This document shows positions 33,888 through 42,231 of a stretch of 64,000 nt of DNA, in pieces. Position 1 is the stretch's first letter; the number at the start of each line of letters is the position of its first letter. The translations under genes were made by a program, and so were the position numbers. The stretch comes from Micromonospora halophytica (GTDB taxonomy: Bacteria > Actinomycetota > Actinomycetes > Mycobacteriales > Micromonosporaceae): contig NZ_FMDN01000001.1 of assembly GCF_900090245.1 (NCBI RefSeq), positions 503,467-567,466 on the forward strand. The letters run 5' to 3'. The notes below the pieces were generated by a model. It saw only the letters and a list, made by a program, of their open reading frames with translations, did no database searches and was not told the DNA's origin.

Positions 33888-34700
33888 TCAGGGGGTTACC
33901 GGGGAGGGGGCGGTGAGGTTGGCGCGGGCGAATTCGAGGGACTCGCGCAGGTCCGCCTCGCGGACCTCGCGGCTCTTCGCGCCCCGGGTGGTGACCTCGA
34001 CCGCCACCGAGCCGGTGAAGCCCCGGCCGGCGAGCGAGCGCAGCAGCTCGGCGCAGGGCTGACCGCCCCGGCCGGGCACCAGGTGCTCGTCGCGCCCCTC
34101 GCCGGTGCCGTCGCCCAGGTGCACGTGCGCCAGGCCGGCACCCATCCGGTCCGCCATCTCCAGCGCGTCGCTGTGCGACGCGGCGCAGTGCGACAGGTCC
34201 AGGGTGTAGGAGGCGTACCCGGCCTCGGTCGGGTCCCAGCCCGGGACGTACGGGACGAACTGCCGGCCGGCCATCCGCACCGGGTACATGTTCTCCACCG
34301 GGAAACGCAGGTCGGGATGCTGACGGGCGATCCTGTCCAGCCCGTCGGCGAAGGTGCGGGCGTAGTCGCGCTGCCAGGTGAACGGCGGGTGGACCACCAC
34401 GGTCGGCGCCCCCAGCGTCTCGGCCAGCTCCGCCGACCTGCGCAGCCGCTCCCACGGGTCGGGGCTCCAGACCCGCTGGGTGACCAGCAGGCAGGGCGCG
34501 TGCACCGAGAGCACCGGCACGCCGTAGTGCTCGGCGAGGCCGCGCAGCGCGCCGGTGTCCTGGCTGACGGCGTCGGTCCAGACCATCACCTCGACACCGT
34601 CGTAGCCGAGCGCGGCGGCCATCTGGAAGGCCGCCGCGGTCCGCTCAGGAAAGACCGAGGAACTGGAGAGGAGCACGGGGACGCGGGAAGTCACACCCAT
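33888..34700 (-). CDS. Sugar-phosphate isomerase/epimerase-like TIM-barrel protein
   Basis: 270-aa AP-endonuclease-2-like TIM barrel. Metal-site residues fit the family: DGVEVMVW (Glu), VVVHPPF (His), FPVENMYP (Glu), [31 protein letters not shown] and SVAVEVTTR (Glu). The substrate is not known; many actinobacterial members are uncharacterised. Start ATG 34700; the upstream GTG at 34718 is less likely. A 13-bp palindrome (34701-34713) abuts the start codon. It is downstream of Ppx/GppA, 70 nt away, and probably co-transcribed. Confidence 0.88.
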   Translation of the reverse strand: MGVTSRVPVLLSSSSVFPERTAAAFQMAAALGYDGVEVMVWTDAVSQDTGALRGLAEHYGVPVLSVHAPCLLVTQRVWSPDPWERLRRSAELAETLGAPTVVVHPPFTWQRDYARTFADGLDRIARQHPDLRFPVENMYPVRMAGRQFVPYVPGWDPTEAGYASYTLDLSHCAASHSDALEMADRMGAGLAHVHLGDGTGEGRDEHLVPGRGGQPCAELLRSLAGRGFTGSVAVEVTTRGAKSREVREADLRESLEFARANLTAPSPVTP

Positions 34701-34713
34701 CAGGGTAACCCTG
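34701..34713. promoter_or_regulatory. Palindrome CAGGGT-A-ACCCTG at the start codon
   Basis: Perfect 6-bp arms around one base, touching the ATG of the sugar isomerase. It may be an operator or RNA hairpin; nothing identifies a binder. Confidence 0.3.
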
Positions 34714-34770
34714 CCCACCGCACCGCTTCAGGACGAGCATCCGCAAACCGCCCACTTCGGTTGCTGAGCG

Positions 34771-35715
34771 TCACATCGGCTCCAGCTGATCCAACCGGCG
34801 CAGGATCACTCCCTCCCGCAGCGCCCACGGGCAGATGTCCACCGACGCCACGTCCAGCCGGCGCATCACCGCCTCCGCCACCACCGCCCCGGAGAGCAGC
34901 TGGTGCGCCCGCTGCGCGCTGACCCCCTCCAACTCGGGCAGCTGGGCCGGCGGGATGTGCCGGATGAAGCCGAGCACCTGCCGCAGGCCCGTCCGGGTGA
35001 GGCTGCGCCGGGCCCAGAGCCCCGCGCCGGACGGGGCCGCGCCGGCGAGCCGGGCCAGCATCCGGAAGGTCTTCGAGGTGGCGACCGGCCGTTCCCAGCC
35101 CACCTCGGTCAGCTTCTCCACCACCGGATCGAGCAGCTCGTCGACGTACTCCCGCAGCTCCTCCACCGCCTCCGTCGACGGCGGCGTCAGGCCCGACGGG
35201 TCGACCCGCAACCGCTCCCGGCTCAGCCGCCCGGCACCCAACGGCAGTGAGATCGCCACGTCGGGATCCTCGTCGATGCCGGCGGCCAGCTCCAGCGAGC
35301 CGCCACCGATGTCCATCGCCAGCAGCCGCCCGGCCGACCAGCCGAACCACCGCCGCACCGCGAGGAAGGTCATCCGCGCCTCGTCCGCGCCGGAGAGCAC
35401 CTCCAGGCGTACGCCGGTGGTGTCGCGGACCCGGGCCAGCACCTCGGCGGCGTTGGTGGCGTCGCGGACCGCGCTGGTCGCGAAGGCCAGCAGGTCGTCG
35501 GCGTCCAGCCCGGCCGCGGCGGTACGCGCCATGCCGACCGCCTTGACCAGGCCGTCGGCGCCCTCCTCGGTCAGCGCGCCGTCCGGGCCGATCTGCTCGG
35601 CCAGCCGGAGCACCACCTTCTCGGAGTGCGCCGGCCAGGGGTGCGCGCCGTGGTGGGCGTCGACCACCAGCAGGTGCACCGTGTTGGAGCCGACGTCGAG
35701 GACACCCAGTCGCAT
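34771..35715 (-). CDS. Ppx/GppA family exopolyphosphatase
   Basis: 314-aa single-module protein of the actin-like (ASKHA) fold, predicted to hydrolyse polyphosphate and/or pppGpp. The phosphate-1 motif is VLDVGSNTVHLLVVD at the N terminus and the phosphate-2 motif is LLAMDIGGGSLELAAG near 140; AFATSAVRDATNA and EVLSGADEARMTFL are conserved. It lacks the second domain of E. coli Ppx, as other short actinobacterial copies do. ATG 35715 has TAGGGT 7 nt upstream and no ribosome-binding site. Confidence 0.92.
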   Translation of the reverse strand: MRLGVLDVGSNTVHLLVVDAHHGAHPWPAHSEKVVLRLAEQIGPDGALTEEGADGLVKAVGMARTAAAGLDADDLLAFATSAVRDATNAAEVLARVRDTTGVRLEVLSGADEARMTFLAVRRWFGWSAGRLLAMDIGGGSLELAAGIDEDPDVAISLPLGAGRLSRERLRVDPSGLTPPSTEAVEELREYVDELLDPVVEKLTEVGWERPVATSKTFRMLARLAGAAPSGAGLWARRSLTRTGLRQVLGFIRHIPPAQLPELEGVSAQRAHQLLSGAVVAEAVMRRLDVASVDICPWALREGVILRRLDQLEPM

Positions 35716-35722
35716 GGTGTCG

Positions 35723-35728
35723 ACCCTA
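35723..35728 (-). promoter_or_regulatory. -10 box TAGGGT, leaderless start of ppx/gppA
   Basis: TAGGGT ends 7 nt before ATG 35715 on the leftward strand. Confidence 0.55.
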
Positions 35729-35776
35729 GGGCCAACACATTCGTGCGGCTCACCGGCCGGGCACCGTCACCCCGCG

Positions 35777-35782
35777 TACGCT
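35777..35782 (+). promoter_or_regulatory. -10 box TACGCT, leaderless start of Cys-rich protein
   Basis: TACGCT ends 7 nt before GTG 35790. Confidence 0.5.
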
Positions 35783-35789
35783 GGTCCGG

Positions 35790-36599
35790 GTGACGAGCCA
35801 GGTGGAACTGCACGTGCTGGTGGACGACCCGGACGACCCGCGCAGCCGCGAGGTCGGGCTGGACTTCCCGCGCGAGTGGATCGAGTTCGTCGACCCGGCC
35901 GACGCCACGCACGTGGTCCGCGCCGACCTGACCTGGCTGCTGTCCCGCTGGACGTGCGTCTTCGGCCGGGGCTGTCACGGCATCGTCGCCGGCCGGGCCG
36001 CCGACGGCTGCTGCTCGCACGGGGCGTTCTTCACCGACGCGGACGACGAGAAGCGGGTCCGCGCGGCGGTCAGGCGGCTCACCCCGGCCACCTGGCAGCA
36101 CTTCCGCAAGGGCTTCAAGAACTGGACCGAGAACGACACGATCGACGGCGAGAACCCGGCCCGGCGTACCGCCACCCGTGACGTCGACGCGCCGTGCGTG
36201 TTCCTCAACGACGCCGACTTCCCCGCCGGGGGCGGCTGCGCGCTGCACGCCCAGGCGCTGCGCGACGGGGTGCACCCGCTGGAGTACAAGCCGGACGTCT
36301 GCTGGCAGCTGCCGATCCGCCGGGACCAGGAGTGGCACAAGCGGCCGGACAACACCAAGGTGCTGGTGTCCAGCCTGTCGGAGTTCGACCGGCGGGGCTG
36401 GGGCGCGGGCGGGCACGACCTGGACTGGTGGTGCACCTCGTCCACCGACGCGCACGTCGGCGCGGACCCGATGTACGTCTCGTACGGCCCGGAGCTGACC
36501 GCCCTGATCGGCGCGCCCGCGTACGCGAAGCTCGCCGAGCTGTGCACGGGCCGGCTGCGGCAGGGCCAGGTCGCCCCGCACCCGGCCAGCGAGGGCTGA
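35790..36599 (+). CDS. Conserved cysteine-rich protein, possible metal-cluster protein
   Basis: 269-aa soluble protein without a function I can name. Cysteines are grouped in [37 protein letters not shown] and DVCWQLPI across residues 55-190, with His next to several of them. The pattern recalls YkgJ- or DUF3109-like proteins that bind zinc or an iron-sulfur cluster. The N terminus ([20 protein letters not shown]) and the C terminus ([19 protein letters not shown]) look like ordinary globular sequence. It is divergent from ppx/gppA and convergent with regX3, 16 bp away. Confidence 0.8.
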   Translation: MTSQVELHVLVDDPDDPRSREVGLDFPREWIEFVDPADATHVVRADLTWLLSRWTCVFGRGCHGIVAGRAADGCCSHGAFFTDADDEKRVRAAVRRLTPATWQHFRKGFKNWTENDTIDGENPARRTATRDVDAPCVFLNDADFPAGGGCALHAQALRDGVHPLEYKPDVCWQLPIRRDQEWHKRPDNTKVLVSSLSEFDRRGWGAGGHDLDWWCTSSTDAHVGADPMYVSYGPELTALIGAPAYAKLAELCTGRLRQGQVAPHPASEG

Positions 36600-36615
36600 C
36601 CGGGTCGACGGCGGC

Positions 36616-37299
36616 CTACGGCTCGAACTTGTAGCCGAGGCCGCGCACGGTGACGATGAACTGCGGCGCGGACGGCTCCGGCTCGATCTTGGAGCGCAGC
36701 CGCTTCACGTGCACGTCCAGCGTCTTGGTGTCGCCGACGTAGTCGGCGCCCCAGACCCGGTCGATGAGCTGGCCCCGGGTCAGCACCCGGCCGGCGTTGC
36801 GCAGCAGCAGCTCCAGCAGCTCGAACTCCTTGAGCGGGAGCTGGACGGGGGCACCGTCGACGGTGACCACGTGCCGCTCGATGTCCATCCGCACCGGGCC
36901 GGCGGCCAGCGTCGGCGCGCCCGACTCGGCGACCTCGGGGCTCTGCCGGCGCAGCACGGCGCGGATCCGGGCGACCAGCTCACGCGGCGAGTACGGCTTG
37001 GTGACGTAGTCGTCGGCCCCGATCTCCAGGCCGACCACCTTGTCGATCTCGCTGTCCCGGGCGGTGACCATGATGATCGGCACGTGCGAGCGCTGCCGCA
37101 GCTGCCGGCAGACCTCGGTGCCGGACATCTCCGGCAGCATCAGGTCGAGCAGGACGATGTCCGCGCCGGTCCGGTCGAACTCGGTGAGGGCGGAGGGGCC
37201 GGTCGCGGCGACCGACACCTCGAAGCCCTCCTTGCGAAGCATGTACGACAGGGCGTCGGAGAACGACTCCTCGTCCTCGACCACCAGTACGCGGCTCAA
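36616..37299 (-). CDS. regX3: Response regulator RegX3/PhoP
   Basis: 227-aa OmpR-family regulator of the phosphate response. The receiver domain (1-115) has acidic pocket D9/E10, phosphoacceptor D52 (IVLLDLMLPEMSG), Thr near 79 (IIMVTARDSE) and Lys near 101 (DYVTKPYSPREL). The winged-helix domain (about 130-225) ends VTVRGLGYKFEP. Neighbours (SenX3/PhoR kinase upstream, PhoU divergent, gpm beyond) are those of regX3/phoP in Mycobacterium and Streptomyces. The start codon is TTG, with AGGAAG about 9 nt upstream and 21 nt after the kinase stop. Confidence 0.93.
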   Translation of the reverse strand: MSRVLVVEDEESFSDALSYMLRKEGFEVSVAATGPSALTEFDRTGADIVLLDLMLPEMSGTEVCRQLRQRSHVPIIMVTARDSEIDKVVGLEIGADDYVTKPYSPRELVARIRAVLRRQSPEVAESGAPTLAAGPVRMDIERHVVTVDGAPVQLPLKEFELLELLLRNAGRVLTRGQLIDRVWGADYVGDTKTLDVHVKRLRSKIEPEPSAPQFIVTVRGLGYKFEP

Positions 37300-37320
37300 C
37301 GGGGTGCTTCCTTTCCTTGG

Positions 37321-38613
37321 TCAGACCTGCCGGAGCTCGGCCGGGCCGGCCTCGATCCCAGCCGACGGCAGTATCGTCTCCAGGTCGTCCGGGGGGCTCG
37401 CGGGTAGCCGGAGGGTGAACGTCGAACCCCCGCCCAGGGTGCTCGACACCTCCACCCGTCCGCCGTGGTTGCTGGCGATGTGCTTGACGATGGCCAGGCC
37501 CAGGCCGGTGCCACCGGTGGAGCGGGAGCGGGCCTGGTCGGCACGGTAGAACCGCTCGAAGATCCGGTCCACGTCGTTCGGGGCGATGCCGATGCCCTGG
37601 TCGGTGACGGCGATCTCGACGTGGTCGTCGTCGGCGTGGGTGGCGACCCGGACGACGGTGCCCTCGCCCGAGTAGTTGACGGCGTTCTCCACGAGGTTCG
37701 CCACGGCGGTGGCGAGCTGGCTGTCGCTGCCGTACGCGGTCAGCCCCTTCTCACCCTCGGTGACCACCTGGATGTCCCGGGCGGCGGCCGTGGTCCGGGT
37801 CCGGTCGAGCACCTCGGCGAGGACCCAGTCCACGGAGACCGGCTCGGGCGCCGGCTGCGGTTCGGCCCCCTGGAGCCGGGTCAGCTCCAACAACTCCTGC
37901 ACCAGCCGGCCCAGCCGGGTCGACTCGTGCTGGATCCGCTCGGCGAAGCGGCGGGCGGCGACCAGGTCCTCGGAGAGGTCGGGCGCGGTGGCGGAGGCCG
38001 GCTCGGTGGCGTCCAGCAGTGCCTCGGCGAGCAGTTGCAGCGCGCCGATCGGCGTCTTCAGCTCGTGGCTGACGTTGGCCACGAAGTCGCGGCGTACCCG
38101 GGCGAGCCGGTGCGACTCGGTGACGTCGACGGCCTCGACGGAGATGTAGCCGGCGCCCAGGCCCATCGCCCGCAGGTGCACCCCGAGCGGGTTCTCCCCG
38201 GCGTTGTCGCGGCCGCGTGGCAGGTCCAGCTCGATCTCGCGCCGCACGCCGGTGCGACGCACCTGCCCGGCCAGGGTACGGATCAACGGGTGGGCGGCGA
38301 TGGAGCCGGGCGTGCCGCCGGTGCGCAGCAGCCCCATCGCCCGGGCGGCCGGGTTGACCAGGACCGGCGCGTCGTCCGGGTCGAGCACGACCACTCCGGC
38401 GCGCAGCGAGTCGATCGTCTTGCGGCCGAGTCCGGAGAGCCCGCCCTGCTGGTTGTCGGGAATCGCGAGCCTCCCCATGCTCCATCGGGAGCCGCGGCTC
38501 CCCGACGACGCCGCCCGGCGTCGCCACGACCCGAGGGCCCGGGACAGCAGCAGCCCGGCGACCAGCCCGGTCACCAGTGCCAGGGCCACCACGGCGGCCA
38601 CCACCCATTCCAC
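37321..38613 (-). CDS. senX3: Sensor histidine kinase SenX3/PhoR
   Basis: 430-aa kinase partner of RegX3/PhoP. A single N-terminal membrane helix (VVAAVVALALVTGLVAGLLL, 4-23) is followed by a PAS-like domain (about 65-165), the H-box FVANVSHELKTPIGALQLL (His 183), and an ATPase domain with NLVENAVNYS (N box), DQGIGIAPNDVDRIFERFYR (G1) and GTGLGLAIVKH (G2). A one-helix sensor fits the model in which phosphate is sensed through PhoU and the Pst transporter rather than by an external domain. GTG start with TACGAT 6 nt upstream; PHO boxes lie about 75-115 bp further upstream. Confidence 0.94.
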   Translation of the reverse strand: MEWVVAAVVALALVTGLVAGLLLSRALGSWRRRAASSGSRGSRWSMGRLAIPDNQQGGLSGLGRKTIDSLRAGVVVLDPDDAPVLVNPAARAMGLLRTGGTPGSIAAHPLIRTLAGQVRRTGVRREIELDLPRGRDNAGENPLGVHLRAMGLGAGYISVEAVDVTESHRLARVRRDFVANVSHELKTPIGALQLLAEALLDATEPASATAPDLSEDLVAARRFAERIQHESTRLGRLVQELLELTRLQGAEPQPAPEPVSVDWVLAEVLDRTRTTAAARDIQVVTEGEKGLTAYGSDSQLATAVANLVENAVNYSGEGTVVRVATHADDDHVEIAVTDQGIGIAPNDVDRIFERFYRADQARSRSTGGTGLGLAIVKHIASNHGGRVEVSSTLGGGSTFTLRLPASPPDDLETILPSAGIEAGPAELRQV

Positions 38614-38619
38614 CCGGCG

Positions 38620-38625
38620 ATCGTA
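38620..38625 (-). promoter_or_regulatory. -10 box TACGAT, leaderless start of senX3
   Basis: TACGAT ends 6 nt before GTG 38613 on the leftward strand. Confidence 0.5.
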
Positions 38626-38685
38626 GGGTCATTGTTAACCTGAGGAACGCCCAGACCGGGACGAACCACCCTCACTTCCGCAGAA

Positions 38686-38728
38686 GTTCACTTTCGGGTC
38701 CCGCGTCGTTCACCGGAGTTCACCTCGG
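38686..38728. promoter_or_regulatory. PHO boxes (PhoP/RegX3 operator)
   Basis: GTTCACTTTCG (38686-38696), a degenerate unit GGTCCCGCGTC, GTTCACCGGA (38708-38717) and GTTCACCTCGG (38718-38728) form a run of direct repeats with a period of 10-11 bp. This is the form of the actinobacterial PhoP-binding site, and it lies between the divergent senX3-regX3 and phoU genes as in Streptomyces. Confidence 0.75.
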
Positions 38729-38813
38729 GTCCGCTCCCTCGGCCTACGGTGGGCCGCGCACCGCTGACCACACCCGCCGGATCTCCGGCGAACACCGAAC
38801 CCAGGAAGTGACG

Positions 38814-39467
38814 ATGCGCGACGAGTTCCGGGCCGACCTGCAGATTGTCAGCCAACTGCTGGTGGACATGGCGGAGGGGGTGCGCGCCGCCATGCACCGG
38901 GCCACCCGCGGCCTGCTCAAGGCCGACCGCGAGGCGTCGGAGGCCGTGATCGCACGGGACGCCGAGATCGACGACCTCTACCGTCAGGTCGAGGAGCGGG
39001 TCTGCGACCTGCTCGCCCGGCAGGCGCCGGTGGCCTCCGACCTGCGCGCCATGATCACCGCGCTGCACGTCGCAGCCGACCTGGAGCGGATGGGCGACCT
39101 GGCCGACCATGTGGCGAAGACGGCGCTGCGCCGGCACCCCTCGCCGGCCGTGCCGGCCGAGCTGCGGCCGGTCTTCACCGACATGGCCGCCATCGCCGAC
39201 CGGATGGCCGAGAAGATCGCCAAGGTGCTGGCCAGCCCCGACGCGGACCTCGCCGCCGAGCTGGACCGTGACGACGACGCCATGGACGACCTGCACAAGA
39301 GCCTCTTCGGCGTGCTGCTCGGCGAGGACTGGCCGTACGGAGTGGAGACGGCGATCGACGCCACCCTGCTCGGCCGCTTCTACGAGCGCTTCGCCGACCA
39401 CGCGGTCAACGCCGGCGAGCAGGTGGTCTACCTGATCACCGGGGAGAGCTCGCCCTCGCCCAACTGA
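38814..39467 (+). CDS. phoU: Phosphate signalling protein PhoU
   Basis: 217-aa all-helical protein with two PhoU repeats (about 10-95 and 110-205). Conserved metal-site-like acidic residues are in DAEIDDLYRQVE, HVAADLERMGDLADHVA and DDDAMDDLHKSL, and the second repeat ends FYERFADHAVNAGEQVVYL. It links the Pst phosphate transporter to the SenX3 kinase, keeping the response off when phosphate is plentiful. The ATG has AGGAAG 5-6 nt upstream. It is divergent from senX3 with PHO boxes between them, so PhoP control is expected. pst genes are not in the window. Confidence 0.95.
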   Translation: MRDEFRADLQIVSQLLVDMAEGVRAAMHRATRGLLKADREASEAVIARDAEIDDLYRQVEERVCDLLARQAPVASDLRAMITALHVAADLERMGDLADHVAKTALRRHPSPAVPAELRPVFTDMAAIADRMAEKIAKVLASPDADLAAELDRDDDAMDDLHKSLFGVLLGEDWPYGVETAIDATLLGRFYERFADHAVNAGEQVVYLITGESSPSPN

Positions 39468-39474
39468 CCCGGGC

Positions 39475-39511
39475 ACGACGAAGGCCCCCGGGTCCCGGGG
39501 GCCTTCGTCGT
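39475..39511. terminator. Strong bidirectional terminator
   Basis: Perfect 17-bp stem (39475-39491 with 39495-39511), loop GTC, with ACGACGAAGG at its foot. It separates the convergent phoU and gpm genes and lies 5-8 nt from both stops. Confidence 0.85.
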
Positions 39512-39515
39512 CTGG

Positions 39516-40283
39516 TCAGCGGCCCTGGTTGGCGACCGCGGCGGCGGCGGCCTTGGCGGCCTCCGGGTCGAGGTACGTCCCGCCCAGCACCTGCGGACGC
39601 AGGTTCGGGTCGAGGTCGTAGCGCAGCGGGATGCCGGTCGGGATGTTCAGCTTGGCGATCGCCTCGTCGCTGATCTGGTCGAGGTGCTTGACCAGGGCGC
39701 GCAGCGAGTTGCCGTGCGCGGCGACGAGCACCGTGCGGCCGGCCAGGATGTCCGGCACGATCGAGTCGTACCAGTACGGCAGCATCCGCTCGACGACGTC
39801 CTTGAGGCACTCGGTACGCGGCATCAGCTCGGTCGGCAGCAGCGCGTACCGCGGGTCGCCGACCTGCGACCACTCGTCGTCGTCCGCGATCGGCGGCGGC
39901 GGCGTGTCGTACGACCGGCGCCAGAGCATGAACTGCTCCTCGCCGTACTCCTCCAGGGTCTGCTTCTTGTTCTTGCCCTGCAGCGCGCCGTAGTGCCGCT
40001 CGTTGAGCCGCCACGACCGGCGCACCGCGATCCAGTGCCGGTCGGCGGCGTTCAGCGCCAGCTCGGCGGTGCGGATCGCGCGCCGCATGACGCTGGTGTG
40101 CACCACGTCCGGCAGCAGGCTGTGCTCGCGCAGCAGCTCGCCGCCGCGTCGTGCCTCCTTCTCGCCCTTCTCGGTCAGGTCGACGTCGACCCAGCCGGTG
40201 AAGAGGTTCTTGGCGTTCCAGTCGCTCTCGCCGTGCCGCAGCAGGACCAGCGTCCCGACGGTGGGCCCTTCGCTCGCAGTCAT
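39516..40283 (-). CDS. gpmA: 2,3-bisphosphoglycerate-dependent phosphoglycerate mutase
   Basis: 255-aa glycolytic enzyme interconverting 3- and 2-phosphoglycerate. The phosphohistidine motif is [12 protein letters not shown] (His 17), followed by [15 protein letters not shown]; the second His is in [17 protein letters not shown], and [17 protein letters not shown] is typical of the dPGM group. The last 20 residues are Ala-rich ([12 protein letters not shown]). ATG 40283 has CAGGAT ending 7 nt upstream. It is next to phoU/senX3 as in mycobacteria. Confidence 0.96.
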   Translation of the reverse strand: MTASEGPTVGTLVLLRHGESDWNAKNLFTGWVDVDLTEKGEKEARRGGELLREHSLLPDVVHTSVMRRAIRTAELALNAADRHWIAVRRSWRLNERHYGALQGKNKKQTLEEYGEEQFMLWRRSYDTPPPPIADDDEWSQVGDPRYALLPTELMPRTECLKDVVERMLPYWYDSIVPDILAGRTVLVAAHGNSLRALVKHLDQISDEAIAKLNIPTGIPLRYDLDPNLRPQVLGGTYLDPEAAKAAAAAVANQGR

Positions 40284-40290
40284 GCCGATC

Positions 40291-40296
40291 ATCCTG
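40291..40296 (-). promoter_or_regulatory. -10 box CAGGAT, leaderless start of gpmA
   Basis: CAGGAT ends 7 nt before ATG 40283 on the leftward strand. Confidence 0.45.
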
Positions 40297-40443
40297 CCGC
40301 ACCTCACCGGAGGACACGCGGTCAGCGGTCGTGACGACCACCACGTGGAAAAACCGGTGACCGGTGATTCGGCCGGACACTAGGTTGTAAGGCGCTGAAC
40401 AGACGGCGGTCATTACCTGAGCGGGGGCGCGGGCGTGCGGACG

Positions 40444-41727
40444 ATGCGGAGCTGGTTCCGGGACACGACGGGCGGGCTGCCGAGGACCTTCTGGTACCTC
40501 TGGACCGGCACCCTGATCAACCGGCTCGGCTCGTTCGTCCTGATCTTCCTCGCCATCTACCTCACCCGGGAGCGCGGCTTCTCCGACGCCCAGGCCGGCC
40601 TGGTGCTGGGGCTCTGGGGCATCGGCGGCGCGGTCGGCACCACCGTCGGGGGCACCCTCGCCGACCGGTGGGGACGCCGCCCCACCCTGCTCACCGCGCA
40701 TCTCGGCGCGGCCACCATGATGCTGGCGCTCGGCCTGGCCCGGCCGCTGTGGACGGTGGCCGTGGGGGCGCTGCTGCTCGGCCTGTTCGCCGAGGCGGCC
40801 CGACCGGCGTTCGGGGCCATGATGGTCGACGTGGTGCCGGCGGCCGACCGGCTGCGCGCCTTCTCCCTGAACTACTGGGCGATCAACCTCGGTTTCGCCT
40901 GCGCCGCCGTCCTCGCCGGGCTCGCCGCACAGTCCGGCTACCTGCTGCTCTTCGTGGTCGACGCGGTCACCACGCTGGTCACCGCGCTGATCATCTTCGC
41001 TCGGGTCGGCGAGACCCGCCGGGCCACCGCCCCCACCGTGACCAGGGGCGGCCCGGCCCCGGTCGGGGCGCTGCGGACCATCCTCACCGACCGGGTCTTC
41101 CTGGGCTTCGTGACGCTCAACCTGTTCGGCGCGCTGGTCTTCCTCCAGCACATCTCGATGCTGCCGATCGCGATGGGCGACTCCGGCCTGAGTCCCGCCA
41201 CCTACGGCTCGGTGATCGCGCTCAACGGCGTCCTGATCGTGGTCGGGCAACTCTTCGTGCCCCGGCTGATCGAGGGGCGGAGCCGGTCGCACGTGCTCGC
41301 CCTGGCCGCGCTGGTGATGGGGGTCGGCTTCGGCCTCACCGCGTTCGCCGAGACGGCCTGGTTCTACGGGCTCACCGTGCTCATCTGGACCATCGGCGAG
41401 ATGCTCAACTCGCCGTCCAACGCCACCCTGATCGCCGAACTCTCTCCCGCCGAGCTGCGTGGCCGCTACCAGGGCGCCTTCTCACTCTCCTGGCAGGTGG
41501 CCGGCGCGGTGGCGCCGGTGGCCGGCGGCCTGGTCCGGGAGCACGCCGGCAACGCCACCCTCTGGGCCGCCTGCGCGGCGATCGGCGGCCTCATGGCGGT
41601 CGCCCACCTGGTCTCCGGCCCGGCCCGGGAGCGACATGCCGCCAAGCTCCGCCGGGCGGCGGAGCCGGTCACGCCGGTGACCGTCGTGCGGCCGTCGGCG
41701 GCCGAGGCCGCCGCGGCCCCTTCCTGA
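40444..41727 (+). CDS. MFS transporter (MDR/YdeF-like efflux protein)
   Basis: 427-aa membrane protein with about 12 helices. The loop 2-3 motif is GGTLADRWGRRPTLL, with ALGLARPLWTVAVGALLLGL and similar helices around it; helix 5 region contains NYWAINLGFACAAVLAG and the second half has LRGRYQGAFSLSWQVAGAV. It resembles drug efflux proteins of the MdtH/YdeF type rather than sugar permeases. The C terminus is a short Ala-rich tail. ATG 40444 or GTG 40435 could be the start. It is divergent from gpmA with about 160 bp between them; no regulator is adjacent, so the substrate is unknown. Confidence 0.9.
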   Translation: MRSWFRDTTGGLPRTFWYLWTGTLINRLGSFVLIFLAIYLTRERGFSDAQAGLVLGLWGIGGAVGTTVGGTLADRWGRRPTLLTAHLGAATMMLALGLARPLWTVAVGALLLGLFAEAARPAFGAMMVDVVPAADRLRAFSLNYWAINLGFACAAVLAGLAAQSGYLLLFVVDAVTTLVTALIIFARVGETRRATAPTVTRGGPAPVGALRTILTDRVFLGFVTLNLFGALVFLQHISMLPIAMGDSGLSPATYGSVIALNGVLIVVGQLFVPRLIEGRSRSHVLALAALVMGVGFGLTAFAETAWFYGLTVLIWTIGEMLNSPSNATLIAELSPAELRGRYQGAFSLSWQVAGAVAPVAGGLVREHAGNATLWAACAAIGGLMAVAHLVSGPARERHAAKLRRAAEPVTPVTVVRPSAAEAAAAPS

Positions 41728-42231
41728 GTACGCGCACCGCCTCCCCACCCGCCGCCTCGCGGAGGCTCTCGGAGCTCCACCGACGCCATGGCGGCGACAT
41801 CGCGGATCCGGCCCGCCCGGACACCGCCACTTCGGCGCAACGGAGTCGATCGAGGGGGAACCCGGCAACGGCGAAGCGCCCGCCCCGACCGTGGTCGGAG
41901 CGGGCGCTCGCACCGCTTGCCCGGCGGCGGCGGGCGACACTCACCCCCGTAAGCGTCGCCCGCTCGCGCCGCCGGTTCCACGGGTGGCACCGTCCCCCAA
42001 CGATGTGCTCCACCCGTTCGGCGCCTCGCTCGGTGCATGGATCTGATCGATCCGCCGCTCCCCCGAACGGTTCCGAGCGTGGCGCGGTGCAATAAAGTTA
42101 GTTCGCCCGGATTCCGGATTCAACCTGGATCGCTGTCTCGCCGGTCACAGCACCGGCGTCCCGATCGGCCACCCCGCTCCGGGCCTCGGAGGTGGGAAAC
42201 ATGGCGTTCCCGTCGAGCATTCCCCTAAACC
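41728..42231. other. 504-bp intergenic region between convergent genes
   Basis: Holds the hairpin at 41875-41908, an AT-rich promoter-like spot (GCAATAAAGTTAGTTC near 42091-42106) and GGAGGTGGGAAAC in front of an ATG at 42201. The frame opened by that ATG runs antisense into the histone-like gene and stops after about 50 codons; it has no recognisable product. I see no gene I can support here. Confidence 0.5.
41875..41908 (+). terminator. Hairpin downstream of the MFS gene
   Basis: 16-bp arms (41875-41890 and 41893-41908), one mismatch and a loop of 2 nt, 148 nt after the MFS stop. A plausible terminator, though distant. Confidence 0.5.

Noticed and set aside
39436..41292. Open frame of 618 codons opposite gpmA and the MFS transporter
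   Set aside because: Low-complexity charged translation without family features, covering two convincing genes.
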